The translations under genes and the position numbers were made by a program. Source: Basidiobolus meristosporus CBS 931.73 (taxonomy: Eukaryota; Basidiobolomycota; Basidiobolomycetes; Basidiobolales; Basidiobolaceae). From it: 64,000 bases of DNA. This document shows positions 11,509 to 22,655 of the stretch, one piece after another. Under the pieces are notes generated by a model, which was not told where the DNA came from, did not search any database, and saw only the letters and a list, made by a program, of their open reading frames with translations. Numbering within the stretch: the first letter of the stretch is position 1; every line of letters begins with the position of its first letter. The stretch is taken from NCBI GenBank assembly GCA_002104905.1, contig MCFE01000129.1:1-64000 (forward strand), read 5' to 3'.

Positions 11509-14500
11509 CTACTTCTGGGCCGAGTCCATTTGCTGGCTGAAGCCAAGCGCTCCGATCTCAAGTGGCAGATCGGTGAGGTCGGGGTTCTCCATGTCCTTGA
11601 CGAACTGGTCCTTCTGCTCTTCCTCGGTAGCCAACACCGGCTGCTCATCCGAGTCTTCCTCCTCCGAATCCACCTCGATCTTCCCTCTCATTATCGTCTC
11701 TCGAGCCCGGTTGAACGCCACCTCGTACATGCTAGGCAGATGGTCCATCACCATGCTGCCGCGGATCAACAGCTCCGAGAAATTCTCCACCTCCGTTCGC
11801 TCCATCAGGGTTCGATGGGGCTCGGCATCGGTCGGCTTGGAGTAGACATGGAACACACTGCCCGCGATATAGAGCTTGCGCGTAGATGGAAAGGGTGGGG
11901 TTAGGTCGGGGGCCTGGGGTGCGGTATGCGGAGGCGAGCTTACCTTGGGCTTGGCCCATCGCTGTCCTTGGAGTTTCTTGCGGTGCTCCATCAGGAAATC
12001 GAAGCGTTTCTTCCACTTCTCCGAGTCATCTTTGCTCCCAGCGGACAATCCCTGAATAATGAAGCGCAGGGGGTTAGGCTCGGGTTCGGGAACCCGTCGA
12101 CCATCAGGAAAAATAGCTGTGGAGAGGCCCCTACCCCAAATGCTAGCAACTCCTCTAGATGGCTGTCCGAAGACTCGGCCGCACACAGCACCATGGCTTT
12201 GAAGTCCATCATGCTTCCGTAGCTGAGCCGGCATATGATGTCACCCTCGTTCACGTACGAGTGGATGACATCCTCGTATTTCTTGGCCAGGTCCAGCGAG
12301 ACGGACGGCCCAGGGCCGTAGGCGTAGCACTGGATCTTGAAGTCGGGCGTGCTGGCCTCCCGGATCATGTCCAAGTAGTCCATGATCATCATGGTAAGCA
12401 CGCTGGCGGTGCTTCCTCCCAAGGAGTGTCCCACGATGTACAACGCGGACACTTTATGCTCGGAGATGTGGGCCAACAGCTGCGGGATGATCTCCGTCAT
12501 GAAAAACTGCGCAGACGACTTCATCCCGGAGTGGACCACTCCCCCCTTCCACGGCTGGTACTCGCACACCAGATCGGTGAGGGTGTCTTGCGCGCTCTAG
12601 AGGAAATGTTGAATACGGGTTAGGACCTGCTTAGCTCCGCCTCGATCCGCGTAATAGTCGGTTACCATGGTCCCACGAATGCTCAACACGATCGAGTTGG
12701 TCCCCCTGTCCAAAGCAATGAAGTAGCTTGGCTGAAACACTTGTCCCTTGAGGAACTCGAACCCGAGCAGATCTTCCGGGGGAAGCGCCAGGAATTCTCG
12801 TATACTGAGGGCGTCGGATCCTTTGCGGATCACCCCTGGGGTTGGGAAATGGTTAGTCAGGGAGCCTTGCTGGTCGATGTTCTGTGCGAGAGCTACCTGC
12901 GACAAGGTTGTTTGTTTTCCCGAAGAAATGGAGTCCTCGCCAGCCCTACATCCGATCGCGTAAGCGTTGAGTCCTCTTAGATCATCTGTCCGCCCCCTCC
13001 CAATCCAACATATACATACATAGGCAGCCATGGCGTACTTGTAGAAATGAGTGGGGTACTCGATCTCTTGCAAGCTTTCGATGTACCGGCCCGTTTTCAC
13101 GCTATTCATGAACGGAACGGGGTTAGCGGTGTGTGAGATGACCATTTCCAACGAGCGCCATGCTTACTCCGCCACTGTCCCATAGAACTTCTCTAGGATA
13201 AGGAGCCCTGCTAAGATCTCCACGTTGGATGCGACCAAGCCTTGGCCCTGTGACATAGATAGCTTCGTTAGAACCACCTTTTATCAAGAGTCCTTGGGAG
13301 GGATCGACTTACAAACGCCGCGGACAGCTTGCTGATCCCTCGAAGCACCTGCAGCGTTTCATCCGAGATGATGTACTTGCTTAGAGAAGAAAGAAACGAC
13401 GCTGGCTGACCCGGCTTCTCCTCATCGGGTCCATCCAAACTAAACAGATACTCCTCTTTGTCGAGGACACTTCTCCGGCTCCCATCCTCCTCGATCTTTC
13501 GGAACCCGTGGTATTCCTGCTCCAGCGCCGATTCCAATCGGCTTCGGAAGATCTTCTGGATGTTGGCCTCCAGCTCCTCATTCTCCGCCTTCATGTTGGT
13601 CTCCGGGGACTCCTCGATCCCTTGGAACCTGTAGTTGATCCGCACCTGGATGGCTCCCCGGTTGACCGAGTCCGTGTTCCAGGCGTTCAGCGAGGTGATG
13701 TTGCTCGGGGAGAACCGTTTGTCCCACAGCTCGAAATAGCTATGGGTGAGGGTGAAGTGGGTTAGGTTGGAGAAAAGCATGTTATGTGGCGAGCCACCTC
13801 TTGTCGAAGGTTACCTGTGAAAGCACTCGGGCATCCCTTCCAACTGGGACAATGGGATCTCGGCTCTTCCCACGTGCTTGTCCGGGAAGAGTAGGTTCGA
13901 CTCATACAGATCTAACTGAGGGAGGGAGTTGAGGGCGCATGCGCGTAACGGAGAAGAGGTGTGTGGGAGGAGAGGTCTTACCTGGCATATTCCGAACAGC
14001 TGCTCATGGTAGGTGACCACGAACTCGAAGCCTTCGTTCCAGTAGCCTTCTGGCTCGTCCGACACGGAGGTCTGAAAGATTTGGTCTACACGGGAAGCAT
14101 CGAAGGGGGGAGCCAAGGTTAGTTTCAAAATCCTACCAACAACCGAACAAAACGGCTGGCCGTGAAATCACCTCCAAGTACGATCCGAACGTATGGCCGT
14201 CGGACGGGCTGGTTGACCGAGGCCTTGATGACTCTGATCTAGGAAAAGTGGGTGTGAATGTTCCATCGGTGGGGTATTGAAGGGCGAGGTGGGGTTTTAG
14301 CTTACTTGCAGTTTTCCATCTGGTACTTTCCAGAGGTTGTTCTCCGGGACGACATTGGCGTGAATCGAGGAAAGCTGGGTGGTGGGTAAAGGGCTCCTGA
14401 GGAGCTCAGAGCTGGCCGAGGAAGAGCGGTTGAGGGAGCGCGATAAGGGTCTCTCGCTATCCATCCTCTGGTTGTCTTCCTCTATGGAGTGACCGCCCTC

Positions 14501-14527
14501 TTTGTCTTCAGTACTATTTTGAGACAT
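11509..14527 (-). CDS. C2-domain class 3 lipase (diacylglycerol-lipase-like), 12 exons
   Basis: Splicing by GT-AG sites gives 12 exons: 14527-14306, 14238-14172, 14085-13982, 13915-13815, 13739-13313, 13247-13168, 13101-13020, 12945-12897, 12835-12666, 12596-12135, 12051-11944, 11874-11509. The total is 2238 nt (745 aa), with phase kept at every junction. Residues 1-74 are Ser-rich and polar. About 75-170 is a C2 domain (VRIVLGDQIFQTSV, GYWNEGFEFVV, LFPDKHVGRAEIPL). The alpha/beta-hydrolase core follows: oxyanion-side SIRGTM, nucleophile elbow GHSLGG (Ser492), likely catalytic Asp553 in NEGDII and His633 in SVFHVYS. The C-terminus is acidic. This layout is known for fungal and animal sn-1 diacylglycerol lipases, which release fatty acid from membrane lipids; C2 implies membrane docking, with or without calcium. 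There are no transmembrane segments. The ATG at 14527 has A at -3. The substrate is inferred, not shown. Confidence 0.88.
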
Positions 14528-14745
14528 CTTTTTTCCTGGGTAAGCCTAACTAATACAATCCAAAATCAAGGAATCCTAGTGAGTGAAAGAGGTTTAAGAG
14601 AACTGACCCAGAAGTCAGGAATAGTTCAAATGGGAATCGGCACACAATCATGTATAACTTAGTCATCCTTGAAGTGGGGTTGATTACGGGTCGATTTACC
14701 CGGCAGTGACTAGGAATATTGCTGTTTTTGAATGACGCCAGGATT

Positions 14746-14778
14746 GGGGTTAGGGTTAAGGTTAGGGTTGGGTTTTGG
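14746..14778. repeat. Interstitial telomere-like TTAGGG repeats
   Basis: A short run of GGTTAGGG-type units (two perfect TTAGGG, then degenerate TTGGG and TTTTGGG) lies about 220 bp upstream of the lipase start codon. It could be a relic of telomeric repair or a binding site for a Myb/Tbf1-like factor; the sequence does not decide. Confidence 0.7.
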
Positions 14779-14879
14779 GCGGCCCTTGGCCAAATCCAAC
14801 ATAGCCGGTTATATGAAGCTCAGTATATATTATCCATAACCTAGAATAACATCGGAACTTGAGCTTAAAGCTGTGTGGG

Positions 14880-16387
14880 TGTCCGTTACCGCGATCCTCC
14901 TGAAGATCACATTTCCCGCATTCCCGCATTCCATCATCCATCCCCCCACCATCCTATAAGAGTTGTCTCTGTACGAATGATCGCCATCCCTAATGCCGCA
15001 GTCAAACCCTTAGCGAATCCCCTACGATTGGGCTAGCGACCAAATGAGGTGCATGGATTGTTTGTATGGAGGTCCGATGCGACTTGTCTGCACAATGTAA
15101 TCATGACACATCTCGTACACAACCTTCTGAGAAGCTCAGCGGTGAAGTTAATCTCAGCCCAGACTACGTTTTCCTCATCTGCCATCACCACATCACACGC
15201 TGATGTAATCTCCCCCACCAATGGGTGCTCCGCACACTTCACCGCCATGAACGGGAAGATCCCGAGAGCTCCCGGACGTTCCGAGTCCCCCCGGCCCCCC
15301 CTGGGGACCTAGTCATCATTTGCTCTGATTGTGACTGGAAACGGATCGACCCACTGTTCGGACTGGATTTGTTTCCACGGCATGCTTCCAAACCTACCAC
15401 CGAAGGACTGTCGAAGATTATGTTCCCGTAGGCCGGATTCCTGGCCTTAGGTTGGGATGGGGGCGAATCCAAATCGGCCAGGTTGGCTCGAAGCCCTTCT
15501 GTTTCTTCCACCGGCTCTGGTTCCCTCTCCCTCTCCCTATCCCTATCCCTCTGCCCCTTTCCCGCCCCACCTCTTTGTCTGCTAGTCAGCGCGATCCACT
15601 TGTCGATACGAGCCGTCTATCGCCAGTCACCTCCGACCTCTCACCCCTTGGTAGGCATCCTGGGGATATGGCGTTGATCGAGATTCCCGAAATGGGGATG
15701 CGGGTGGAAAACTCGGGTGGCGGTTGGTGGCACACCAGGCCACAGAAGAATCTCCCCGCTCGCTCATCTCCAACATCAGATTATCACCAGCAACGGCGGC
15801 ATTTCGCCTCAAGTTCCCGTGTGATGTGCCATCCAGGACTCGACTCTGAGCGACGTAACTGGTTGGGTCTAGGGTTGATTGGGTGTAACCGCCTGTCGCC
15901 CAAGCGTGGAATCAGGATTCGCTGGATCAGGTAGCATCCATCACACCATTCCCTTGTTCGCCCTCCACCGAGACTTCGATGAAAGCCCCCCCAATACTGG
16001 CCTCGTAGTCGGATCGAAATCCCGAGCACCGCGGGACTTCCGCTTTCGTTGGGTGGCCCCAAGGCTGTACGTGCATGGAAGCCTTCCAAAGTGTCGTCCG
16101 AGAAGATTCCGCCCATTTGTACCACCCCACAATGGTTCGGCCAGGAATCCCGCGGACACCGCGAGACGGAGGGCGATTCGCCCATGGGAAGGGGTTGTTC
16201 TGGGGGTAGGGCGGGTGGGAGGCCGATCCTGGATTATCCTGGGTTGGTGGGGGAAGCGGATATCCCGCATTCCAGGCCTGGTGAAAAAGTCGCGCTGCCT
16301 CTGCCCGGAGAAAGCCATGTAAGTGCGCAAAGTTCCATTGCTACTCCCATCCAATATTTGTGGACAGCAATCAGTGTGGCCAAGTCG
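14880..16387. other. Right part of GC-rich island, no gene recognised
   Basis: GC-rich DNA with overlapping ORFs of up to 161 codons on both strands (for example 15452-15934 and 16049-16534, plus; 15784-16185 and 15941-16354, minus). Six-frame openness here reflects high GC. None shows a domain or splice-consistent extension. The island ends abruptly at about 16388, where a copia fragment begins. Confidence 0.4.
15521..15553. repeat. CCCTCT/CCCTAT simple repeat
   Basis: Five to six tandem hexamers of the form CCCT(C/A)(T/C). One plus-strand frame gives a Ser-Leu-rich translation that could be mistaken for coding sequence. Confidence 0.85.
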
Positions 16388-16935
16388 GGTGGATATTTAG
16401 GTTTATATAAAAAATTTGCACAACTCCCACCTCACCAAATGCTTTTATTGACTAGTTCCAGTTGTGATCTAAGTTATACAAATTTGTCTCCAGCTTATGG
16501 TGTGGGGAATGTATTCCACAAGATTCTGTCCTGACTCCTTATAGGCTTACCTTAAGCAGATATCAGCAGCTCCTCTCAAGTATCTAAAATCCACTTAGCT
16601 GCTGTATTATGACCAAATCCAAGGCTGTACTATGCTGACTCACAACTTAACTGAGCATCTGATATGTGGCTATATTCCCAGCATGATGTACATCAGACTA
16701 CATGCTATAGGCTGGGAAGGGAAGTCTGGGCTTTCAGATGGCACCAAGCTCTCTTGACTTGGTTGAGTTTTGGCCAATTTGTGATTTGTCTCCATTGGGT
16801 TGCTGCTAGTTGACAGTCTTCTATTTGGTATTCTTTAATCATATCATGAGTGTGCTTTCACTGCCCAAGGGGACTATTGGGATACTTCTGTCTATTGAGA
16901 ACTGTATCCCTAAGTAGTAACTGAGCTCTCCAAGA
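16388..16935 (-). pseudogene. Copia S: RNase H-RT fragment with internal deletion
   Basis: On the minus strand it starts with about 30 bp of LTR end, then the RNase H C-terminus (to about 16496). It then jumps over a few hundred bases present in copia P to the RNase H/RT segment, including the region equivalent to LSKEFKMSNLGELSYY. No ORF survives. Its outer end is the right border of the GC-rich island. Confidence 0.7.
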
Positions 16936-17206
16936 TAGGAGTTTCCATGAAATCATCCAATGGTTCAGCAATCCCTTACTGGACTTAGCCACAAATATGT
17001 TTGGCAAAAAAGAACTTCTCAACTGATTCTGGGTAATAAGAACATACCCACCTGGTACACATTGGATGCTACTCCTATCATCTTAGCATGCCCACAACCA
17101 TTTTTGGAAATAAAGTTACCAAAACATTGCCCCACATAGATGAGCACAGAATAGTTATTCAACATAGTGGCAACCAAGTGTACCCCAAATTTAACAGCTT
17201 TTGTAT
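16936..17206. other. AT-rich spacer, nothing recognised
   Basis: No match to the other repeats in the window that I can see, and no ORF above 71 codons. Confidence 0.4.
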
Positions 17207-17425
17207 TGTCAAGTTTGGAAAGGCACCTAAACATTCACATAACTTAGTCACCTAGATCATTGGCCACAAATATTAGAGAGCTCCAACCAAGTTTATTGCT
17301 AGGAAATACTTAGAATATTATACCAAAAATAGCTGGTACCCAGAACTTGAGACATCTGTAAGTTGTCCAATCAGCCCCAGTCTTTACACAAGCACTCTTG
17401 GAACCTTCCTAAGCATACCCTCTAG
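17207..17425 (+). repeat. Diverged copia LTR fragment
   Basis: Matches the first two thirds of the copia LTR (ACTTAGTCACCTAGATCAT, the TGGTACCCAGAAC segment and the GGAACCTTCCTAA segment), but is clearly older than the LTRs of R and Q and lacks the 3' end. Confidence 0.6.
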
Positions 17426-17977
17426 AAGCTAGCTTGTACCCAGGAGAGACCTACAATAGTTTGGTAAAGTTGTCATAATAAGAATTGGCAGCTTGTTGCA
17501 TCCAGCCCTTGATTGTGTTACTTACCAGATTACCTATATATTAAGGTGCTTAGCTGCTCAATGCCAGAGGTATTTGTGTCTCAATGTGTACATTTGTCCT
17601 TGGTAATTTCCAACTCATCCTGGCTGTGCTCCATGTGCCTACTCATCACATCCAGGATGGACATGAAGGTAAAACTCTTGACAAGAATGGGATATGGTAG
17701 TACCTGCAACTTGACTTGTTGCCCTATCTCACCACATATCTACTGCATAGGAAACTCCCAAAAGGTGAAGCACAGCCAGATATTCTCCACACACCAAGCA
17801 AGATGGAGTAGAGGATGAATACCATAGCAGCAGAGATCTACACCTACAGCTTTATGCTTGAAGTATAGCCTCTCAAACCCCATCACAAGCTCCTTACATA
17901 AAAGCTGTAGATGCATCTGGTTGGCATATGTGATTGGCTTCAGGATCAATACTCCTACAATGTCATCATAGAAGTTT
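17426..17977 (-). pseudogene. TD1: Tnp2 transposase fragment
   Basis: This minus-strand segment aligns with 58490-59000 of TD6: shared blocks around CTCATCACATCCA, GCAGCAGAGATCTACA and CACAAGCTCCTTACA. It therefore belongs to the C-terminal half of the Tnp2-type transposase gene. Copia R starts at 17978. The other part of this copy is probably 22656 onward. Confidence 0.6.
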
Positions 17978-18323
17978 TGCTGTAAGACTTGTAATTCCAC
18001 CTAAATACTCACCTAACTCAGTAACTAGGATCATTACCTTCATATCCTAGAGAATACTGACCAAATCTCTTGTTGGGATTTACTTAGAATATTGTCACCA
18101 TATTATCAGGTACCCAGAACATGAAAACTCTCAAAGTTGTCCAAACAGCACCAACCTTTGCACACATGCTCATGGGAGCTTCTTAAGCCTATTCTATAGG
18201 TTTGTAATGCCAAGAGCATGTAAAGTATAAATACTACTTTTACATCTCACAAGTCATTATGTGAAATCACAAAATCAACTTGTTCTCCCAATCACTTCCA
18301 ATATCTCCAAGACTCTAACAACA
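17978..18323 (+). repeat. 5' LTR of copia R
   Basis: 346 bp, starting TGCTGTAAG and ending CTAACAACA. Each end has one change from the family consensus TGTTGTAA...TTACAACA. Confidence 0.9.
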
Positions 18324-18335
18324 GGTCATGAGCCC
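18324..18335 (+). promoter_or_regulatory. Copia R primer-binding site overlapping the gag ATG
   Basis: Reads GGTCATGAGCCC, one change from the family form GGTTATGAGCCC, which complements the initiator tRNA-Met anticodon arm. The ATG inside it (18328) is the first codon of the gag ORF. Confidence 0.65.
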
Positions 18336-20468
18336 CAAGCTGTCACTCTCTGCAATGTCTACTAGTGCTATTACCAGATCTTCCTCCACTGCTGAAAAGT
18401 TAGATGGATCTAACTACCAAGTGTCAAAGGAGAAGATGAAGATGCTGCTACAAGAAAGAGGCCTTTGGGATATTGTCATGGGAGAAGAATGCCCTCCTAA
18501 AAATGTGGGAGAAGAAGCCTTAAAGTACCAGAAGAAAGAACAAAGTGCCTTTAGCTGCATTTGCCTTAATGTCAAGGATAAATTGCTGATTCAATACTCA
18601 GAGCAAAAACGGCAAAGAATGCCTGGAAAGCATTAGAAGACACCTACCAGTCATGTTCAGCTGCCAAGAAAATGTATCTGAGATGAAAATTCTTTACTCA
18701 AAGATGCTACCAGGAGAAGAAATGAAAAATCAAATTAACAGAATTACCCTGCTGGTAGATGAGATGGAATCTGTGGGCGCACCAATTACTGATGAGGATG
18801 TGATAGTTACAATCCTGAATAGCCTGACAGACAAGTTTCAGGGCCTTGTATCAGCCCTAGAGTCCAGAACTGAAGATTTGACCTTAAATCATGTATATGG
18901 AAGGCTCCTGAATGAAGAATTAAGAAAATCAAGCGCCAATAAGAAGGAAGAAGAAAATGCTTTAATAAGCAATGATAACCAACAAAGGAGGTACCCAAGA
19001 CCCTACAAAGGCAACAGCAACCTATTTTGCAACTACTGCATAAGGAAAGGACACACATCAGACCGGTGTCTCAAAAAGAAAGATAATCAGCAAAAGAAGC
19101 CGGAATATGGAAATGCTGCAACATCTGAAGATAGACTATTCATATCTGCACTAAATATGACCACTAACAAGGATTCTCAGATGTGGTATACTGACTCTGG
19201 AGCATCTCAACACTTTACACACCAAAAAGAACTTTTTGCCCAATATCAAGAAATTCCAATTAAGAAGGTTTTCATGGGTGATGATAGAACACTTGATGCA
19301 GTGGGAGAAGGAACTATCCAAGTAAACCTCAGAAGCAATGAAGGAAGCCATACACTTACCTTTAAAGAAGTACTCTATATACCAGAAATAGCCAAGAACC
19401 TACTCTCTGTAAGCAAGGCCACAGCAGAAGGACTCAGTTTCAGTTTTGACAATTCTGGATGCAGGATCACTGATCAAAATGGTGCCCATATTGCTTTAGG
19501 CATCAGAGATCAGAATCTATGCAAGTTGACTTATATTCCATCATATTTGGAAGCCAATATAAGTAACTCAAATGAAGAAGCACCAATGCTTTGCCACTGG
19601 AGATTTGGGCACATGAATTTTGATTATTTGCTCAAAATGATCAAAGATCAGCTAATTTCTGTAGTAAAAATTGATCCCCCAGCTAATTTGGAGCACTGGA
19701 AAGCCTGCATATATGGTAAACAAGCCAGACAACCGTTCAAGAGCTCTGGGTTAATCAAAACTAAGAAAAAATTAGATCTAATTCACTCAGATCTGTGTGA
19801 ACCTATGCAAAATTTATCCTTAGGCGGGATGAAGTATTTAATCACTTTTATTGATGCTTATACAAGATACACATGGGTCTACTTCATGGAGAGAAAGGAA
19901 GAAGCTCTGTCTAAGTTCAGGGAGTTTAAAGCCATGGTGGAGAGAGAAGCTGGTGAAAAAATCAAGAAAATACACTCTGACAATGGTGGAGAATATACCT
20001 CAAAACGCTTCATCCACTTCTGCAAGATTCATGGGATAATGCAACAGACTACTGTACCATACTCCCCACAGCAAAATGGAGTAGCAGAATGAGCTAACAG
20101 AACAATAGTTGATATGGCAAGATCTATGATCCATGATCAAAATTATCCTATGATTTTAGGGTGGAATCAGTTGCCACTGCTGTATACCTTAAAAATAGGA
20201 GTTATAACAGAATACTTTATGATTCTACTCCATTTGAAGCATGGCATGGTTACAGACCAGGTGCAGAACATCTAAGAATATCTGGGTGTACAGCATATGC
20301 CAAAAAACTGGCCGGAAATCAGTCTAAATTTGAGCCAAAAAGTGTAATATACATATTTTTGGGCTACTGCAATGAGAGTAAGGCATACAGACTCTACAAT
20401 ACCAAAGCAAAGAAGCTGATCAAGTCCAGGGATGTGTTGTTTGATGAAAATTCAAAATTTTCACAAAA
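18328..20468 (+). pseudogene. Copia R gag-protease-integrase, frameshifted
   Basis: The gag starts MSPKLSLSAMS at 18328 and is open to 18636. Compared with copia Q it has lost one base near 18600 and one near 18698, and has a TGA at 18684. From 18653 to 20092 a 479-codon ORF carries the gag C-terminus, zinc knuckle CNYCIRKGHTSDRC, protease DSGAS, the GAG-pre-integrase HWRFGHMNF block, and integrase with HSDLC, HSDNGGEY and the final E in PQQNGVAE. The usual FIDDYTR reads FIDAYTR. A TGA at 20090 and one-base deletions near 20140 and 20466 follow. It cannot make a full polyprotein without repair of these lesions. Confidence 0.88.
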
Positions 20469-22334
20469 ATGACATCAGATGATGACAAAAATTTGATCTC
20501 AAGTCCACCAATTGTCAGGATTGAATCAGAGCAAAACAATGAAAATTTTTTAACTCCAGAGGACTCTACAACCATGGTTCAGTCAGAATCAGTGCCCAGG
20601 AATATTGCAGAAGTGATAATTCCAGTACCAAATGCCCGGAGATCCAATCAGACAAGAAATAGCCCAAATTACTATATCAATGAGGGTACAAACTTGGCCT
20701 ATGCCTATTCAGTCCACATTGATGAACCCCAGACTGTAAAAGAGGCCTTAAATAGCCCTCAGACAAAGTTTTGGAGATCTGCCATGACTGAGGAATATCA
20801 GGCCCTGATGGAAAATCAAACTTGGGACTTAGTCAAATTACCAATCAACCAAAAATCAATTGGATGCAGATGGGTCTTCAAGACAAAATACAAGGCTGCC
20901 GGTACAATTGAAAGATACAAAGCAAGACTTGTAGCCAAAGGATACTCTCAAACAAAAGGACTTGACTATACTGTGACCTTTGCACCGGTAGCCAAGTTTA
21001 ATTGCATCAGATTAATATTGGCTATTGCCGCCAAATATAAGTTTTTTATTCATCAAATGGATGTAAGAACTGCATTTTTGAATGGAGAACTTGATGAGGA
21101 TGTGTATATGGACCTGCCTGATGGGTTTGTTGACCAAGATAGCCCCCATTTGGTCTGCAAGCTTAAAAAGTCACTAAATGGTCTCAAACAATCACCAAGA
21201 GCCTGGAATTGCATGATACATTCTTATTTGGAATCTTTGAGTTTCAAAAGGAGTAATGCTGACTATAGTATATATTATAAGCCAGATAGAGCAAATCCAG
21301 CTCTATTAGCTCTATATGTGGATGATCTTATTATAGCCACCAATAACCTAGCAACATTGGAAGATACTAAATCCAGCCTATCTAAAGAGTTCAAGATGTC
21401 CAATCTAGGAGAACTCAGTTACTACATAGGGATTAAGTTCTCCATAGACAGAAGTACCCAGACTATCACCCTAAGCCAATCCAAGTATATTCAAGAAATA
21501 CTAAAGAAGTACCAAATGGAAGACTGTAAACCAGCAGCTACCCCAATGGATACAAACCTTAACTTGGTCAAAACTCAACCAAATCACAAGAGCTTGGTGC
21601 CATCTGAAAGCCCTGACTTTCCATATCAATCTATGGTTGGCAGTCTGATGTATATTATACTTGGAACACGACCAGTTATCCCATATCCAGTAGGAGCTGC
21701 CAGCCAACATAATCAGAACTATGGATCTGATCATATTGCAGCAGTTAAGCGGATTTTTAGATACCTAAAAGGAACTGCTGATATCTGCTTAAGATACACT
21801 TATAAAGATTCAGAACAGGATCTTGTGGGATGCTCTGATGCTGATTGGAGACAAAATTCTGAAGACAGAAGATCCACCACAGGATACACCTTTCTTTACT
21901 GCAAAGGAGCAATTTCATGGAATTCAAGAAAGCAACCAACCGTAGCACTTTCCACCACAGAGGCAGAGTATATGGCAGCCTGTGAAGCTACAAAAGAAGC
22001 AATGTGGCTAAGAAAACCTTTTACAGATTTAGGCCTATGTCAAAAAATGCCTATTACTTTATTTCAAGATAATCAAGGATGTATACAATTAGGTAGAAAT
22101 CCAACTTTTCATGCTAGAACAAAGTACATAGATATTAGACATCATTTCATACGTGAAGCTATAGAGAATAACTTAGTTAGCTTAGTTTACTGTCCTACAG
22201 ATGAAATGATTGCAGACATATTTACCATACCATTAGCTAGAGACAAGATTGAATATCTTAGGTCAAAATTAGGACTAGTCAGTATGAATATTTTACTGAG
22301 TAGGAGTGTTGTAAAAAATTGTAATTCCCCCTAA
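20469..22334 (+). CDS. Copia R reverse transcriptase-RNase H ORF
   Basis: An intact 621-codon ORF covering the end of integrase, the whole RVT_2-type reverse transcriptase and RNase H. Visible are WVFKTKYKAAGTIERYKARL, GLDYTVTFAPVAK, the catalytic YVDDLII, the RNase H blocks SDADW, STTEAEYMA and DIRHHF, and an end at the 3' LTR border. It runs a few codons into the LTR because the usual stop is lost. Upstream frameshifts uncouple it from gag. It is the best-preserved catalytic ORF of the family here, but starts within pol and has no promoter of its own. Confidence 0.85.
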   Translation: MTSDDDKNLISSPPIVRIESEQNNENFLTPEDSTTMVQSESVPRNIAEVIIPVPNARRSNQTRNSPNYYINEGTNLAYAYSVHIDEPQTVKEALNSPQTKFWRSAMTEEYQALMENQTWDLVKLPINQKSIGCRWVFKTKYKAAGTIERYKARLVAKGYSQTKGLDYTVTFAPVAKFNCIRLILAIAAKYKFFIHQMDVRTAFLNGELDEDVYMDLPDGFVDQDSPHLVCKLKKSLNGLKQSPRAWNCMIHSYLESLSFKRSNADYSIYYKPDRANPALLALYVDDLIIATNNLATLEDTKSSLSKEFKMSNLGELSYYIGIKFSIDRSTQTITLSQSKYIQEILKKYQMEDCKPAATPMDTNLNLVKTQPNHKSLVPSESPDFPYQSMVGSLMYIILGTRPVIPYPVGAASQHNQNYGSDHIAAVKRIFRYLKGTADICLRYTYKDSEQDLVGCSDADWRQNSEDRRSTTGYTFLYCKGAISWNSRKQPTVALSTTEAEYMAACEATKEAMWLRKPFTDLGLCQKMPITLFQDNQGCIQLGRNPTFHARTKYIDIRHHFIREAIENNLVSLVYCPTDEMIADIFTIPLARDKIEYLRSKLGLVSMNILLSRSVVKNCNSP

Positions 22335-22655
22335 ATATTCACCTAACTTAGTCACTTTGATCATTACCCTCAAATCCTGGAGAATACTGACCAAATTCCT
22401 TGTTGGGATTTACTTTGAATATTTTCACCAAAATACCTGGTACACAGAACATGAAAATTCTCAAAGTTGTCCAAACAGCCCCAAACTTTGCACACATGTT
22501 CTTAGGACCTTTCTTAACCTATTCTATGTGTTTGTAATGCCAAGACCAGGCAAAAGCATAAATACTACTTTTGCATTCAATAAATCATTAAGTGAAAACC
22601 ACATAATCTACTTGTTCTCCAAATCACTTCCAATATCTCCAAGACTCTTACAGCA
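22307..22655 (+). repeat. 3' LTR of copia R
   Basis: 349 bp, TGTTGTAAAA to CTTACAGCA. It contains a TATAAATAC-like stretch (CATAAATAC here) and AATAAA, which suit the LTR promoter and polyadenylation signals. Confidence 0.9.

Larger units (their letters stand above)
17978..22655 (+). mobile_element. Copia R, complete Ty1/copia retrotransposon with two LTRs
   Basis: The 5' LTR is 17978-18323, the 3' LTR 22307-22655, both with TG..CA ends. The internal order gag, protease, integrase, RT, RNase H (PR-INT-RT-RH) defines Ty1/copia. The PPT-like TAGGAG immediately precedes the 3' LTR. The flanks (AGTTT and GTTAG) are not an identical 5-bp duplication. They also correspond to points about 1.7 kb apart in TD6, so target DNA was lost or the ends recombined. 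Confidence 0.93.

Noticed and set aside
12159-12623. 154-codon ORF antisense to the lipase
   Set aside because: Shadow frame that ignores the splice sites and domains of the minus-strand gene.
15452-16534. ORFs of 133-161 codons on both strands
   Set aside because: Driven partly by a CCCTCT repeat and GC content; no recognisable protein.
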